64,000 nt of DNA from Balamuthia mandrillaris (GCA_031835245.1 JAVKOQ010000284.1:1-64000); one strand, 5' to 3'; positions 11,284 through 23,353 are shown, counted from the stretch's first letter. A program made the numbers and translations. Notes: a model not told the origin generated them from the letters alone.

Positions 11284-12822
11284 TTACAAAAGAGAGGATA
11301 GGTCCCAAAGACGAAGGCAATGGTCCTCTCCGCTGGTTAACAATGCTAAAGGGCGTCCTGGATAACCACCACAGCTGTTGCTCCATGCACAGGAAGAAAC
11401 GTGATCCTTGTTGCCCCTCAACCGAAGTACTTTTTGTTCTGTTTGCAAACCGAATGTCAACGAAGAAAGAACAGAAGAAAAGAAAACGAAGATACAAGGA
11501 GAGAGAAAAGAAACAAAGAAGAATTACGCACGAGTAAACGTGTCCCAAATGTGAACGTTATAGTCGGGATTGCCAACGCCAACGGCCAAATAGCTTGGTT
11601 CCTCTCCTGGAGAGAAACAACAGGAAAATATCCATCCATCGTGACTTGCACTAAACATAATCTCTTCTTTTGCTTCGTTCTCTTCTTCTCTGCATCTCTT
11701 TTTCGATTCTTTTCGTTCTTCTTGTTCCTTTTCTTTTTCTTCTTCTTCTTCTTCGTGTTGTTTCGCTGTTGATGTTTTTGTAGAAGATAACCAAATGCGT
11801 GCTTGTCTGTCATAACCTCCGGAAGCTATCCTTTGACCATCTTCTGCAAATTCACACGCTCTAACTCCTCCTCCGTGTTTTACCACTTTTATCATCTCCT
11901 CTCCTTTTGTTCCTTCTCGTCCTGCCTCCTCTCTCTCGTTGATCCTCCATAAACGCACAGTTGAATCACTGGAAGCAGAGGCAACCAATAACGACGAGGA
12001 AGAGGCCGACGATGAAGAAGGAGAAAAGCGACAAGCATTGATGCATGCGGTGTGACCCCGCCACTCGTGTTCCTGTTGCTGTGTTTGACGAATGTCCCAA
12101 AGGCGAAGCGCTGCGTCCTCTCCACCGAATACTATCTTTCTACCCTCTCGTGCCATGTCGCAACTTTCTATCTTTTGTGAGTGTTAGAGAAAGACCCTCT
12201 ATGAAGAAGAGAAAGAAGCGATAGCAGAGGAGAAAGAAGAAAGGAGCAAAGCAGCAAAGAAGAAAGAAGAGCTTACAGAACGATTCGAAGGGTTCTTAAT
12301 AACGCATATGAGAGGATCATCCATTCGCGTATCCCACAGCCGTAAGCTTCTATCTTTCGAACAGGACATCACCATCCTGTGTGTGCGTGTTTGCTAAGTG
12401 TTCCTTGTGATTTAAAGAAAGAGAAAAAGGAAAAGGTGGTACCCTCCATCGGGACTGTCAGGGAAAAAGGAGCAGCAACAAATACGAGCGGTGTGCCCTT
12501 TTAGACTCAAAAGGGCGGCGCCCCGCTCGGCGTCCCACACGCGAAGCTCTTTGTCCCAGCCGCCGGAAACCACTCGCCCGCCATCTCCCGAGAAGGCGCA
12601 GTGATGGATCCAGTGCCTGTGGCCCTTCAAAACCAGCCGCGGGGTCACGTTCAACAGGTCCTCGTCCTCGTCCTGTTTCGTTCCTTGTTCCTCCTCATCG
12701 TTGCTCTCCGTTTTCTTTCTTTTCATTTTCGTATTGCAAATTCTTTGCATTTTCTTTATTCTTAACATGCTTTGTATCGCGACCATTCTTAACAATTTTT
12801 GCATGTTCTTTATTCTTGGCAT
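11284..12822 (-). CDS. WD40-repeat protein (function unknown)
   Basis: Exons 12822-12443, 12376-12277, 12171-11532 and 11438-11284 give 424 residues. After a short charged N-terminus the protein is built of WD repeats with LKGHRHWIHHCAF, GWDKELRVWD, CSKDRSLRLWD, GGEDAALRLWD, SDSTVRLW, GYDRQARIW, DYNVHIWD and EDHCLRLWD, about seven to eight blades, enough for one propeller. Two low-complexity insertions (Ser-rich near 11990, Glu/Lys-rich near 11730) sit in loops between blades. The last exon is recovered by the acceptor at 11439-11440 and adds the final blade. The ATG at 12822 lies in an A/T-rich, degenerate repeat stretch; the ATG of MKRKKTESNDEEE (around 12727) is an equally good start. The gene begins right after the TAF10 stop on the same strand. 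Confidence 0.85.
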
Positions 12823-12953
12823 ACTTTAAATTGCAACCAATCTTTACATTGTACCCATTTTCTGTATTCTTTGCATTCTTGTTTCCTCTCATTGGAATGT
12901 GAAGAATGTCAACAGGAATCTTTCTCATTAGCGCATTTGTTGTTGGTTTCTTC

Positions 12954-13599
12954 TTATTTCTTTCGGTCTTTGCTGCTGCTGACGGAAGAGTCCTTGGAGG
13001 AGGATGAGCTGTCCACATAGTATTCTGGTTTTTTAACATCAATGCCGTACTCATGGAGGGAACGAGTGAGGTCCTCCAGCGTTAATACCGTTCTTTGTCC
13101 CTAGTAAAATGCCATGTGTGGAGAGTAAGAGAAAGAAAGAGAGAAGGCGAGAGAGACAGAAAAACCTTTCCTGAGCCCTTTGTTCTGTATGCAGGACTTT
13201 GTTGCCGCAGCTTGCAGTACTGGAGTGCATCATTCGCGATATCGGAGACAAACTTTTGGGTGGCGAGTGCTATCATGCGCTTCCTGTTGAGAGGAGAAAG
13301 AAAAGAGTGAGGTTATGACCTCCACTCAAACCGCAAAGAGATGGCAAAGCACTAACACCCGTATATCTGGACACACAAAGCCGGTTTTGTTTAAATAATA
13401 CGTGAGAAGCTCATCCGGAATCTGCACAATCATGTATTTGGATCACTCAAATGAGCAACTAACTGTCCGATACGTGAAGGAACCATCAACAGCATGAGAG
13501 AACACGTACCGTGGGCACTACTTGATCCATCGAAGCCAGAAACTCTTCTATGCCCTCTTTCTCGCCTTCATCGAGTGGGTTTGTGTTTGGCATCTCCAT
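12954..13599 (-). CDS. TAF10: Transcription initiation factor TFIID subunit 10 (histone-fold TAF)
   Basis: Histone-fold subunit shared by TFIID and SAGA in the nucleus. Exons 13599-13510, 13421-13359, 13279-13166 and 13100-12954 give 137 residues. The conserved TAF10 core is complete: FLASMDQVVPT, IPDELLTYYLNKTGF, LATQKFVSDIANDALQYCK, then LTLEDLTRSLHEYGI and KKPEYYVD. The phrase QKF-SDIANDALQ is diagnostic. The N-terminus is very short compared with metazoan TAF10, and the C-terminus is a small Ser/Lys tail. The acceptor before Arg-Met-Ile (13279) was chosen because it alone keeps the phase; two Lys/Arg residues around it are uncertain. GTCGAC lies 81 bases upstream at 13680-13685 and TGTCAC/GACGTG elements are close by. 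The downstream WD40 gene follows on the same strand. Confidence 0.93.
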
Positions 13600-13789
13600 C
13601 TTTCTTTTTGCTTTTTAAGTGATCTGATGATGTCACCCCAAGATGATCTAACATGAGGGGTCTACCCATTCAAAGGAATGTCGACATTAAAATAATGTCA
13701 CGACGACGTGAAACCAACACGGATTATTATTTTTATTTATTTTTTGGTGTTTTGCGTTAACTTTTTTTAAAGTTGTTATCGTTAAGGTT

Positions 13790-16561
13790 TTAACGACAAC
13801 AGGTTTGAGCATCCGCGGACAGAGAAAGATAGTTGGAAAAGGCAAGGATGGAGAGAGAGTAGGTCATCGCTGGGGAGCTCCAGTAGGGCCAGCCTCCTCC
13901 ATCGCTGTTGAAGCCAGAGAATCCCTTTGGGACGCTCGACCCAAACCACTTTTGTTGCAAGAGCTTTGCATACTCTGCCTCGCTTACAATGCCCTATTTC
14001 CCACAAAAATGATGTTAGCACCTTGGTTTCTTTGTCCCATCTGTTGTTTTTTTAACTTTGTGTCTTTCTTTTTCTCCTCTTTTTTGCGTACCTTCATAGC
14101 AAAAACGAGTCGTGCGCCATCTTCTGGAAATTCTCCACTCTGTGGATCCCATTTCGTTCCGTTCAGAAAGGCGCAATACGTTCCAGGATAGGCAAACGGG
14201 TTAGAGCTCTCTTGCTTCATTGAGCCGGAGAAGAAGGCATTGGAAGGCGGATATCGTCCGGCTAGCACTTCTCTTTGGAGATAGTTCACTCCTTCTTCAA
14301 CTGTTTGAAGAATAGAAGGTGGAATACCTTTATCCCAACAGTGACAGTCGTTGTTGTCAGGAGCAAAAGTGGAGTAGCTGTCCATTAGGGCGTTGAGAGC
14401 TAATGCGGAGGAGAAGAGACGATCCTCTCCTCTTATCACGCCGCCATAGTCGCCCAAAAAGTCATCCCTGTGATGAAAAGGCATGAGTGTAAGAACGAAT
14501 GAGTGATGAAACAAGAACCGAAGAATTTACAAAGCAACGACAAAAAGGTGGTATGAAGGTAGAAACAACAAAATAGGCTAACAGTAAAGAAAGAGCAACA
14601 GGAAGACAAATGTAACAAAACAAACATACCAGAAAGCTCCGCCATCAATGTCGTGCTTAGCTCCATCAACTAATAAAGTGGGACATGCGGTTTGCAGAGC
14701 ACCTTTTAACATTTTGCCAACTTTTGCCAACAACGGATATTCTATTTTTTCAAACAAACAACAAACCCAAAGTCAACACAAAACGAACAAAAGAAAAAAG
14801 AATAACAAACCTTGAACTTGCGAAGGGGTCATTGAAGAAAGAAGACGAGTCGTTCTAGCAGTCATCCACACAAAGTCATAAATAGAAGGATAGTACAACA
14901 ATGCTATATCCGGTCGTCTCGCAGCAGCTCCGCTTTCAACGGCCCAACTCACAACAGAGGCAGAGTCAAAGAATAGCCGTCCGAAAGCAGAAGTGGACAT
15001 TCGTCGAAAGTAAGCAGCGGCCTCTCCATTGTTAAGAGAGTAAAGCACCGCGTGAGACACGCCATACAGAAAGTTGGAGAGTACAGAGAGGTCCAAGTTG
15101 TTGGTGTTGAATGGCATGGCTACCTCAGGGAAGAGCTTGCGGTTCTCTGTCAAGTCGAGCAACCAAGTTTGGCCCAAAAGAAGGTCATTGAGGTTGTGAC
15201 TGTTGTACTTGGAGTTTTTGGTGTTATTGTAGAGAAAGGAAGAAAGAAAGTAGTAGGAACGCGTGTCGAGTAAGTTGGTGCCATCTTGAATGGCTGCTTG
15301 GAATGGTTTGTAGGCGTACTGTATAATGTGGCAAATGATGAGACAGTTAAAATGGCGGTAGAAGAAAACAAGAAGAAGAAAAGGTAGAAGCAGACCTTCA
15401 ATTCCAGTTCAAACAGAGAAGTTATGTTTCCATTTCTCTTTTCCCAAGCATCACTGAGCAAAGGAAACGAGTCTTTGTTCCGTGCCAAGATGCCACCCAA
15501 GGCAAGATTCACCGAGGAATCATCCAGGTCAGAGGGAATGTGAAATGCAGCAGCCATGGAGTTGAGACTGTCCTCCTCATTTTCCAAGTATTGAGCTAAT
15601 GACTGCAGACCAAGGTCGTCCAGTATCGCGATGGCGAAGTTGGCTATGGTGTCTGTTTTTTATTTTGAAAAGAATAAACAATGAAAAAGAAAGAACATGA
15701 AGACTGGAGAATGGAGAATGGAAAATGAAGAATGAAGTAAAGATGAATGAACGAATGAAGAAGAATAGAGAATGGAGACAAGAAAAGGAAAATGAAGATG
15801 GAGAATAAATGTAAGATAGAACATAGGAAGAGAGCAGAACGGAGAGAGACAGAGACAGAGAGAGAGAACGGAATAAACAAAAGAGAGAAAAACAAACCAA
15901 ATTCTTCAATGGGGACGACAAGGTTGATAGGGGCAGCGGTCCACCTGCCATGCTCCAGCTCTTGCGGCCAAAATATGTACTTGGGGACCTCCTCTCCTTC
16001 CCCTCCCACGAGCTGGTTCTTGTCCCTAAACGTAAAAATGGCTTCCAGACCTTCCCTTACGCTCCTTTCCAACTCCTCTTCCTCTTCTTGCCGAGAAGAA
16101 GAAGAAGAGTTGGAGGAGGAGGAGGAGGGCAGAAGATAGCCCAATTGATGGGCTTCCAGCAGGGAGCTCAGCACGAAGGCGGTGACAAACATGTTGGAGT
16201 CAGGGATGGCAAAGTAGCGGCGGAGGAGGGTGTAGGCGGCCTCCTCCTCGAAGGAGGCGTTGGCGGGCGGCACAAAGTTGAAGTGTATGTAGGAGTGGTA
16301 GAGCCCCTTTTGCTGCGCCCAGCGCAGGGGGAAGGTGCGAAAGGACTGGGTGGAGCGGGCTTGCTCGGCCTGAAGGACCTTGTAGAGCTCGGCGATGCGT
16401 TGGCGAAGAACCAAGGGATTGGGTGGTGACGAGGAGGAAGAAGCAGAAGCAGAAGAAGAAGAAAAAGAAAAAGAAGAAGAAGAAAAAGAAGAAGAAAGAG
16501 AAAGAGAAACCCAACAGCAGAGACAGAGAAGAAGAAGGAGGAATGAGAACCGCCACATCAT
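13790..16561 (-). CDS. Large secreted or lumenal helical protein, family unknown
   Basis: Exons 16561-15898, 15652-15396, 15318-14811, 14741-14630, 14467-14092 and 13993-13790 join without a phase error into 706 residues. The start at 16561 (or the adjacent ATG at 16558) opens a strong signal peptide with a Leu/Cys-rich core followed by a Ser-rich linker. An in-frame ATG 36 bases earlier would put a charged stretch before the signal and is less likely. The rest is globular and looks mostly helical, with aromatic-rich motifs such as DGGAFWDDFLGDYGG, YPGTYCAF and GFNSDGGGWPYW, and several Asn-X-Ser/Thr sites. The repeated helix pairs resemble an alpha/alpha toroid, but I cannot assign a family. 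Three GTCGAC palindromes lie upstream (16676, 16717, 16747). Confidence 0.82.
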
Positions 16562-16915
16562 GTTTTGCTCTTGTTTTTTTTTTCTTTCTCTTTGCATTCT
16601 TGGGATGTTTTACATAGATTCTAATTTTTCAAATATTTCACATACCAGTAAAACACGTCACGTATGCTAGATTTTGTCGACTAAACTAGGGTTATTCTTA
16701 GGTCGAAAAATATCAGGTCGACATGATAGTTTTTGTTATTCTTTGGGTCGACAAGTATCTCATGGACTTGCTTGAATTCCATCTCTGACATCGGGTGGTG
16801 CCATTTATACGTAAAGGCGAAGAGGCATAGGGTTCAGTTTCAACTGAAAAAACAATTGCATACTCTGAAACAAGACGTAAAATAACAAAGTAGGAGGACT
16901 AAAAAAATAAGTACT
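16562..16915. promoter_or_regulatory. Intergenic stretch with three GTCGAC palindromes
   Basis: GTCGAC occurs at 16676-16681, 16717-16722 and 16747-16752, 115 to 190 bases upstream of the secreted-protein start at 16561. A related GGTCGAAA lies at about 16701. The remainder is A/T-rich with no ORF of note and leads into the tRNA-Met gene. A regulatory role is inferred from recurrence of the motif in front of other genes in the window. Confidence 0.5.
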
Positions 16916-16987
16916 TAGCAGAGAGAGGTTTCGATCCTCCGACCTGTGGGTTATGGGCCCACCACGCTTCCACTGCGCCACTCTGCT
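16916..16987 (-). tRNA. Initiator tRNA-Met (CAT)
   Basis: A 72-base cloverleaf starting AGCAGAGTGGCGC, with anticodon loop CCCATAA (CAT) and a T-loop of the form GATCGAAAC. The first base pair is A-T, the anticodon stem holds three G-C pairs, and A replaces T in the T-loop. These are hallmarks of the eukaryotic initiator rather than elongator tRNA-Met. No intron and no encoded CCA. Confidence 0.93.
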
Positions 16988-17161
16988 TCGAGTTGTTGTT
17001 TCGCGAAGTTATCACCAGGCTGTTGTTTCCAAAGCAAAGAGAGAGAGGAATGCAAGAACACGCATAACTGGCATTCTTCAGATTCATGTCTACAAAAAGT
17101 TCAGCAGTCGACAAAAACTGTCCGTAAAAATCCAAAGAGATAGAAAGAAAGAGAGAAAGAA

Positions 17162-18237
17162 ATGGAACGAGTCTCTACCTTTGCATTCCATGCTGGAACG
17201 GGGGTGCTGAGAGGGGTGGACACCCTTCGGAGCAGCGTCCCTACCAACCTTCCCAACGTGAACTCTGTACAGAACTTGTTTGGTGGCAGTGGGACGGCAT
17301 CACCACCTGAACCTCCATCCTTCCTCTCCACCCTCCAATCGGAGCTCACCTTGTCCTACTCCAAACGGGTGGTGGCGTTCATCACTTTTCTTCTCTTGGG
17401 CGTTTTGTTTTGTTATGTAGTAAGTTACCATTTTTTTGGGGGGTTTTTCTACTACTCTTTTTTAACTGTTTTTTTTAAACAATCTGACGATTAACAAACA
17501 AAAATCTGATGAAACAATACTTGTAGTCCACTTTCTTCATTCTTAGTCCTCGACGGTTTGCCAAGTTCTACACATTCGGTTCTCTCATGCTGCTTGGAAG
17601 GTTCTCCGCTCCACATCTCTTTTTTTTTGTTTCTTGTCTTTTTTTTTTTTGCAATGTTTTTTCTATTATCAAAAGTGAATCTTTTCTTACATTTTTTCTT
17701 TTTTTTCTCTTTTTTTTTCTCTTTTTCTTATTTTCTTATTTTCTTATTTTCTTATTTTCTTTTTTTTCTTTTTTTTCTTTTTATTATTTTGTGCAGCACA
17801 TTCTTCTTGATGGGACCATGGAAACAATTACGGTCGATGACGCAACGGTCCAGGCTGCCCGCCACCATCCTATACTTTCTGGCCATTGCTGGCACCCTTT
17901 GGGCTGCTCTCAGCGTACCTCTTTCTTTTCTCTCTTAGTTTTTTCTTTTTCTTTTTCTTTTTTTGTGTTTTTCTTTTTTTTTTCTCTTTTCTTTTTTGTT
18001 GTTTTCTTTTCTTTTTATGTTGTTCTCTTTTCTCTTTTCGTTTTTTCTGTTAAAAAAAAAAGGGTAAGGAATGTATTCTAATCTTATTATATTTTTTTTT
18101 TCCAGTTGCAACGGACAGGCGCAACGATGGTGTTTGTGGTGATCCAATTCCTGGCGGCGTTCTGGTATGCCGCCTCCTACATTCCGTTTTGTCACAACAT
18201 CATCACCTCTTCCGCCAAAACAGTTCTTCCTCTCTAA
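17162..18237 (+). CDS. SFT2-family vesicle transport membrane protein
   Basis: Small Golgi/endosome tetraspan protein involved in retrograde vesicle fusion in yeast (Sft2/Got1 group). Exons 17162-17419, 17527-17600, 17797-17914 and 18106-18237 give 193 residues. About 60 cytosolic residues precede four hydrophobic segments, with the family hallmarks FAKFYTFGSLMLLGSTFFLMGPW, read across intron 2, followed by RLPATILYFLAIAGTLWAAL and the last helix ending AFWYAASYIPF. All introns are extremely T-rich. GTCGAC occurs 50 bases upstream at 17107-17112. Convergent with the UHRF1-like gene, 113 bases apart. Confidence 0.92.
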
Positions 18238-18350
18238 GAATCAAAAAAGTATGGTTATCAAAACTGATTTCGTTGTTGTTCTGCTTTTTCTCTCTTCTTT
18301 CTCGTTTGCTTTTCTCCTCGTTTCTTTTTCTTTCGTTTTTCCTCTTCTTG

Positions 18351-21300
18351 TTAATCCACGATGATATCATCTTCTTTTGTTGGATCCATTTTTCTTCTTC
18401 TTTTGGTTGTTGAAGAGATTGTCGTCTTCCTGCGTGTTGCTTGCTTTCGTTTCTTGTTCGTCTTCTCTTGCAACATAAAGTCTTCATCATCTGAAAATCC
18501 AGATCCCTCGTCTTCCAACCGGTCTTCCTCCTCCTCCTCCTCCTCCTCCTCTTCCTTTACTTCTTCTTGGATGCTTTGTTTCTTTCTCGTAACTACACTT
18601 CTCTTCTTTGCCGTTGTACCCGAACTAGAACCAGCTTTCCCCTTCTTCTTATTGTTTGTCTTTTTCTTCGTTCCTTCCGGTTCTTCTTCCTCTTCTTCCT
18701 CTTCTTCCTCTTCTTCTGTTTTGTCGCTGCTTTTCACTTGTCTCTTCTTGACCAACCGATCCCATTTGGCAATTCGTTGCAAGTACTCCTCCTTTACAAA
18801 TGCCTCATCCTCCTCCTTCAACCGCTCCAATCTTTCCTCCTCTTTTTTCTCCTGCTCCACCCTCCATCTTTCCACTACTTCTGGAAACTTGTGTTCTTTC
18901 GCTTGTTTTTTGCCTCGTTTTGAAGGAGCTGAGGATGAAGATTGTAGGAAATGAGGAAAGAGGAAAACGAGAACATCCCATAAAGCAGAATTCAAGACTA
19001 GTTGCTTTTGTTGCGCCCTGCACATGGGACAAGACATGGACGACTTGTTGCTTTTGGTCTCTCCGCGCTTGAGGCAGCTGGCACAAAAGTTGTTGTTGCA
19101 GCAGGTGGACGTCATTGGGTTGCGTACCACGTCTTGGCATATGGCGCACTCGAATTCCTTTTGGACTTGCTCCAAAAATTGTCCCTTGGTTTTTGTAACC
19201 AGTTTAGAAAGAAGGAAAGAAAAAACAAAAGAAGAAATGAGAATGAAAAGATAAAAATAGGTAAGCAAAATAACAAACCTTATTTTTGTCAGGGCCAAAG
19301 AACGCCTCGCATATCTCCTGCCACTTCTTCCGGTTGTGCTCATCTAATGCTATCAATTCCCTTATCACCTCCAAGTCATTCCACCACCACTCTGGAATCT
19401 CGCTTTCGTCCTTTCCTGCTTCTGCTCCTTCTTTCTCTTTCTTCTTATTTTTCTTCTTTGCGTTTGCTTCATCTTCAAGCCAAGGGCAGGGCTCCTCGTC
19501 ATCCCTCTTCATGAAATAGCGAATGACTTGAAATCCAGACTGACCGGTCTCGAACCAGTAGTCCATCACTTTGTAGATACCATCGTAGCGATAGCCTTGT
19601 TCTTTGGTGGGGGCGTATGGCGATGGTTTACTTCGTTTTTTCTTCTCAAAGCCTCGGACCACTCGTAACTATTAAAGATTGTGATGAGTTAGTTTTGTTA
19701 AAAAATAAGGCTTACTTTTGTTTCCCTTCTTTGCTCTTTCACTTCGACGCCTTCCTTTTCTTTGCCCTCTTTCTCTCATCGTCTGTTTTGAACATACGTA
19801 CAGGAAGCCCTTTACGCCAGTTGGAAAGACATTGAGTGCAAGCATGTCCCGCTGGATTTTTCTTTTTACAGGAATGCGAAAAGGCAAAACAGTTGCGAGC
19901 CAAAGCCAAGTTGAAGGAAGCCAACTTTTGGTCACAACTTTGCTCAGCTGTTCGTTTGTTGCCTGTAAGATCTCTTCCACCACTACATAAACAAAATAGT
20001 ATCACAAATAATTTTAACAAGCCAATAGAAAGAAGAAAGAAGAAAGAAGAAAGAGTAACGAATTCAGAATAACAGTTACCTTCCAGTGTAAGCAAACTGA
20101 ATGCCCTCATCTATGTCATCTTCATAACCACCAGAGAGCACAATGCTAGGCGAGCCCAAGTCTTGTCTTCCGGCTATTCCTCCAACAGGAGGACGATGAA
20201 TGCCAGACTCGCCGCATTCCTGTCGTGATGACCAACAGGTACCCACTCGTATTCCTGGAATCGGTCCGAAATGCTGTAGCAGACGAATAACAATAACCAG
20301 CAGCAGATTACTTTCGATCCTACAAACAAACAAACAAACAAACAAACAAACAAACAAACAAACAAACAAACAAACAAACAAACAAACAAACAAACAAACA
20401 AACAAACAAGACAAAAAGACAAAAAAGACAAAAATGAACCTGCTGATCAACGATGGTACACTTCTTTGTTTGAGCGGCGCATGATTTACCACCGCCCCAC
20501 TTCTTGGTAGTATGAGCAGCTGGCTTCATTTGCTTCCTTTTAGTCAACTTGCCAACATTTTTAACATGCTTGCCGTCGTTATAGCACTCAGGACAATACC
20601 AATCGCCTATCATGTATTGTAAGGATTGTAATGAGTTGTGTGTGTTAAATAAAAATATGTTTCAAAAAATGGGGGAAGAGAAGTAAGAAATAACCTTCTG
20701 GGATGGCTGTTAATGGAGGATCGAGACAAAACGTATGATAGCATTCATCGCACTCATCACAGATGAGCAACTGTTCACTTTCATTTGTTTTATCGCAGAT
20801 CTTACAACCTAAAATGAAAAAAGAATTAGAAGAGCGAGAGACAAGAGAGAAAGAGAGAGAGAGAGAGAGAAAAGGCGCCAAGTCGAACCAGAATTTTCAG
20901 CAGCGACACCAATCGTGAAGTAACCTCCGTTGGCAAGCATGGAGTGGTTCACAGTAATCACTACTCTGTCCTTCGTCGCTTTGCTCATAACTGCCTCTTC
21001 CAGTGCAGCCCAGGAGGACTGGTTTGTCTTGGTCGTTGGCCGATGCTGCAACAGTAGATACCGCTCTTTTGTTTGGACCTGTCCTTCTGCTCCATTCAAA
21101 GTGAAGTGCATTTCCACTGACTCCTGCTTGTAATAATAAAACATTAGAGTAAAGAAACTAATGCTAGGAAGCGAGAAGTGGAAAGAAGAAAGCTCCAAAC
21201 CTTTTGTTTCACTTGCTCCAATGCTTTGAGGACGGGCTCGCTCACATGCCAGGACCAGTACCACCGCGACGAGACCATCCAGTCAGGGATGTCATCCGTG

Positions 21301-21966
21301 ATGGGCAACAACGGGATCTCCGTTTTACACGGACACACCACGCTGCCCGAGGCGCTGTCCCAGCTCGTCTCCAAAATCGTTTCAGGCACCAACCCTTTTG
21401 AAGTACCAACCAAGATGAGAAAAAGATCTTTATGTTGGAAGAGTAAAAGAAGAAGAAGAAAAAACAACAACAACGAACCAGTTCCGGGAGGAAGAAGCTC
21501 TCCATCAAGCTTCTGTGGCGCTTCCTCCTTTAGTTTCGTTTCCTTGGTCGTTGTTTCTGGGGGTTCTTCAGAGTCCTCGTTGTTGCTACCTCGATTTGCT
21601 TCGTTCTCCCCGTCGTCTCCCTCGCCGTTGGGTAGAAAGGCATCTGCGGGCCGCACCACCAACGAAACCGCAAACACAAACAGGCTTTGCTCCACGTGTT
21701 TGTATTGCCAGAGCGCCGTGGCATCCCTCAATTCCGTTCCCGCGCCAATCAACCTTTTTTTTTTTTTTGATGGAATGATCGATTAGTCTAACAACGCAAG
21801 AGAGAGAGAGAGAAACAAACCGAAGATGTTTTGGGGTAGCATACGCGTAGTTTTTCTTCTTTCGCACCTCCGCCAAGATCAGCTTTCGCAACGTCTTCAC
21901 CGTGTCCGATTTTTTCACCTCCAACTCAAACACCTCCTCCCCCCACGTCACTTTCACCAACACCAT
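18351..21966 (-). CDS. UHRF1-like: UHRF1-like E3 ubiquitin ligase (UBL, PHD, SRA, RING)
   Basis: Multi-domain epigenetic regulator. Ten exons: 21966-21821, 21753-21479, 21394-21201, 21123-20889, 20808-20695, 20606-20440, 20273-20080, 19982-19802, 19668-19279, 19184-18351; 909 residues. Order: ubiquitin-like domain (1-85), acidic linker, an unassigned segment (140-280), PHD finger (CKICDKTN to DWYCPEC, about 284-345), SRA domain (about 378-590) and RING (FECAICQD to CPMCRA, about 640-690), then a 200-residue Lys/Glu tail. The SRA keeps the 5-methylcytosine pocket block GGYEDD and YTG, and the finger [12 protein letters not shown]. In animals and plants such proteins read hemimethylated CpG and guide the maintenance methyltransferase, while the RING ubiquitinates histone H3. 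The tandem Tudor domain of animal UHRF1 is not recognisable; residues 140-280 take its place. Intron 6 holds a long CAAA repeat. Presence of this gene predicts CpG methylation in the organism. Confidence 0.93.
20322..20409. repeat. CAAA microsatellite in UHRF1-like intron 6
   Basis: About 21 perfect copies of CAAA on the + strand. They lie wholly within the intron between 20440 and 20273, so the long Val-Cys-Leu-Phe frames over this stretch are not coding. Confidence 0.95.
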
Positions 21967-22299
21967 TTTTATATTTTCCTCCTCTTATGGGTTCATCACA
22001 CTGGTAATTGTTTTTTTTTCGCTTGTTTGGGTGTTTTTGTGGTGCGTGGGGCAAACAAAGGGAGATGGATGTTTGGGTACTTTTCCCGCGCTTTTTTTTG
22101 GGTGTTTTTCGTCGACACAAAAAGTATGATTTCGGATTGGATAGATGCGATCTGACTAACGCGCAATGGTTTGGTTCGGCGGTAGTCCTGATCGACACAA
22201 ATGAGTCCCGCTAAAAGCAGCAGGGAAGCTCAGGGACTATTTTAGCTGCCCTTTTTTCCCTTGCCATTTCTCTGCAGCCATCTAGCAATGATAAGTTTT
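21967..22299. other. Intergenic region upstream of the UHRF1-like gene
   Basis: T-rich stretch next to the UHRF1-like start with GTCGAC at 22111-22116. Further right, near 22230-22245, is a CAGGGACTATTTTA string; a close relative (CAGGGACTATATTTTA) occurs near 48271. No ORF or structural RNA could be identified. Confidence 0.45.
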
Positions 22300-23292
22300 T
22301 TACTGGTGGGATTGAAGGAGGAAGGTGAGGTCGCTCCCGCTTGCGTGCTCCTTGGGCTGCTGGCCGTGCACAAAGACGCGCGCTCCGTTGATGCCTTCCA
22401 GCTGCACGCTGTCGTCCTCGATGTGCAACATGGCGCCCTCCCGCAGGCCCACTACCATTCGACCCTGGTTCTCCTCCACCTCGTGAAACTCTTGCAGTCG
22501 CTTCTCCCGTGTCTCGCCCATGTGTTTGGAGGAAGGGTCTGGATCGAGATAGTGGGGATTGATGTTGAAAGGTACCAAGTTCAAAGCATCAAAAGAAGGA
22601 GGATAAACTGCATATATGAGAGAGAGAGAGAGAGCAACAAAGAGGTTCCATTTCAGACAACAAATAGAACGCCCAAAAGACAAAAGACAAAAAACACACA
22701 GAGAGACGGGAGCTCAAACCTATTGGCATATCGTTTGTGGTCCGAATAGAACAGCATGCTACGTTGGAGCCTGCACTCGTGCCGATGTAAGGCATGCCCT
22801 GCGCTACCCGTTGGCGGATGGGCTCGATGACGTTGTTGTCATAGAGCGCTTTGAGGAGGCGAAAGGAGTTGCCGCCGCCGATGAAGATGGCGTCTGCCTC
22901 CTCCACCGCTTGCACGGGGTCCGCGTGTTGGTGGATGCTGCGAAGGGAGAAGCCATTGGCCTCGAAAGCCTTTTTAGCTGTGTTTTCGTAGTTGTCCCAG
23001 TCTCTAAGAGCCCATGGGACAAACAGTACATTCACTGGAACGAAACGGAGGGGGAGAGAGGAGAGAGACACAGAGACACAGAGAGACACAGAGAGAGAGA
23101 GAGGCAGAGAGAGAGAGAGAGATTAAGTTTTGTTTGCCATTAATAAGATCCAAGGAGTGCTAGCGGGGACATACTTCGTTGCGGCGACTCACGAAGTAAA
23201 AAACTTTTGATGGCATCTGAGCAATGCTCCAAATAGCCGCTGCCATGCAGAGTGGAGTTGCTAATCAACAAAAGGCGTCTTCTGGAGTGCAT
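22300..23292 (-). CDS. Peptidase E / alpha-aspartyl dipeptidase (S51 family)
   Basis: Serine dipeptidase that hydrolyses Asp-X dipeptides; class I glutamine-amidotransferase-like fold. Exons 23292-23175, 23034-22720 and 22607-22300 give 246 residues, matching the 230-240 of bacterial PepE. Visible motifs: LLLISNST at the N-terminus, NVLFVPWALRDW, IFIGGGNSFRLL, and the nucleophile elbow YIGTSAGSN with the active Ser near residue 127, then NINPHYLD containing the candidate histidine. Expected in the cytosol. Intron 1 contains GA-repeat tracts. The frame and all splice joins reproduce the family without gaps. Confidence 0.93.
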
Positions 23293-23353
23293 GGTCCCCC
23301 TATCGTTCCTTTGTGCTATTCTTCTTCTGAAAACTGATGAAAAAAAAACTCAC

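Noticed and set aside
20076-20613. Val-Cys-Leu-Phe repeat protein frames
   Set aside because: They are translations of the CAAA/TTTG microsatellite inside the UHRF1-like intron; the PHD and SRA exons on each side splice around it.
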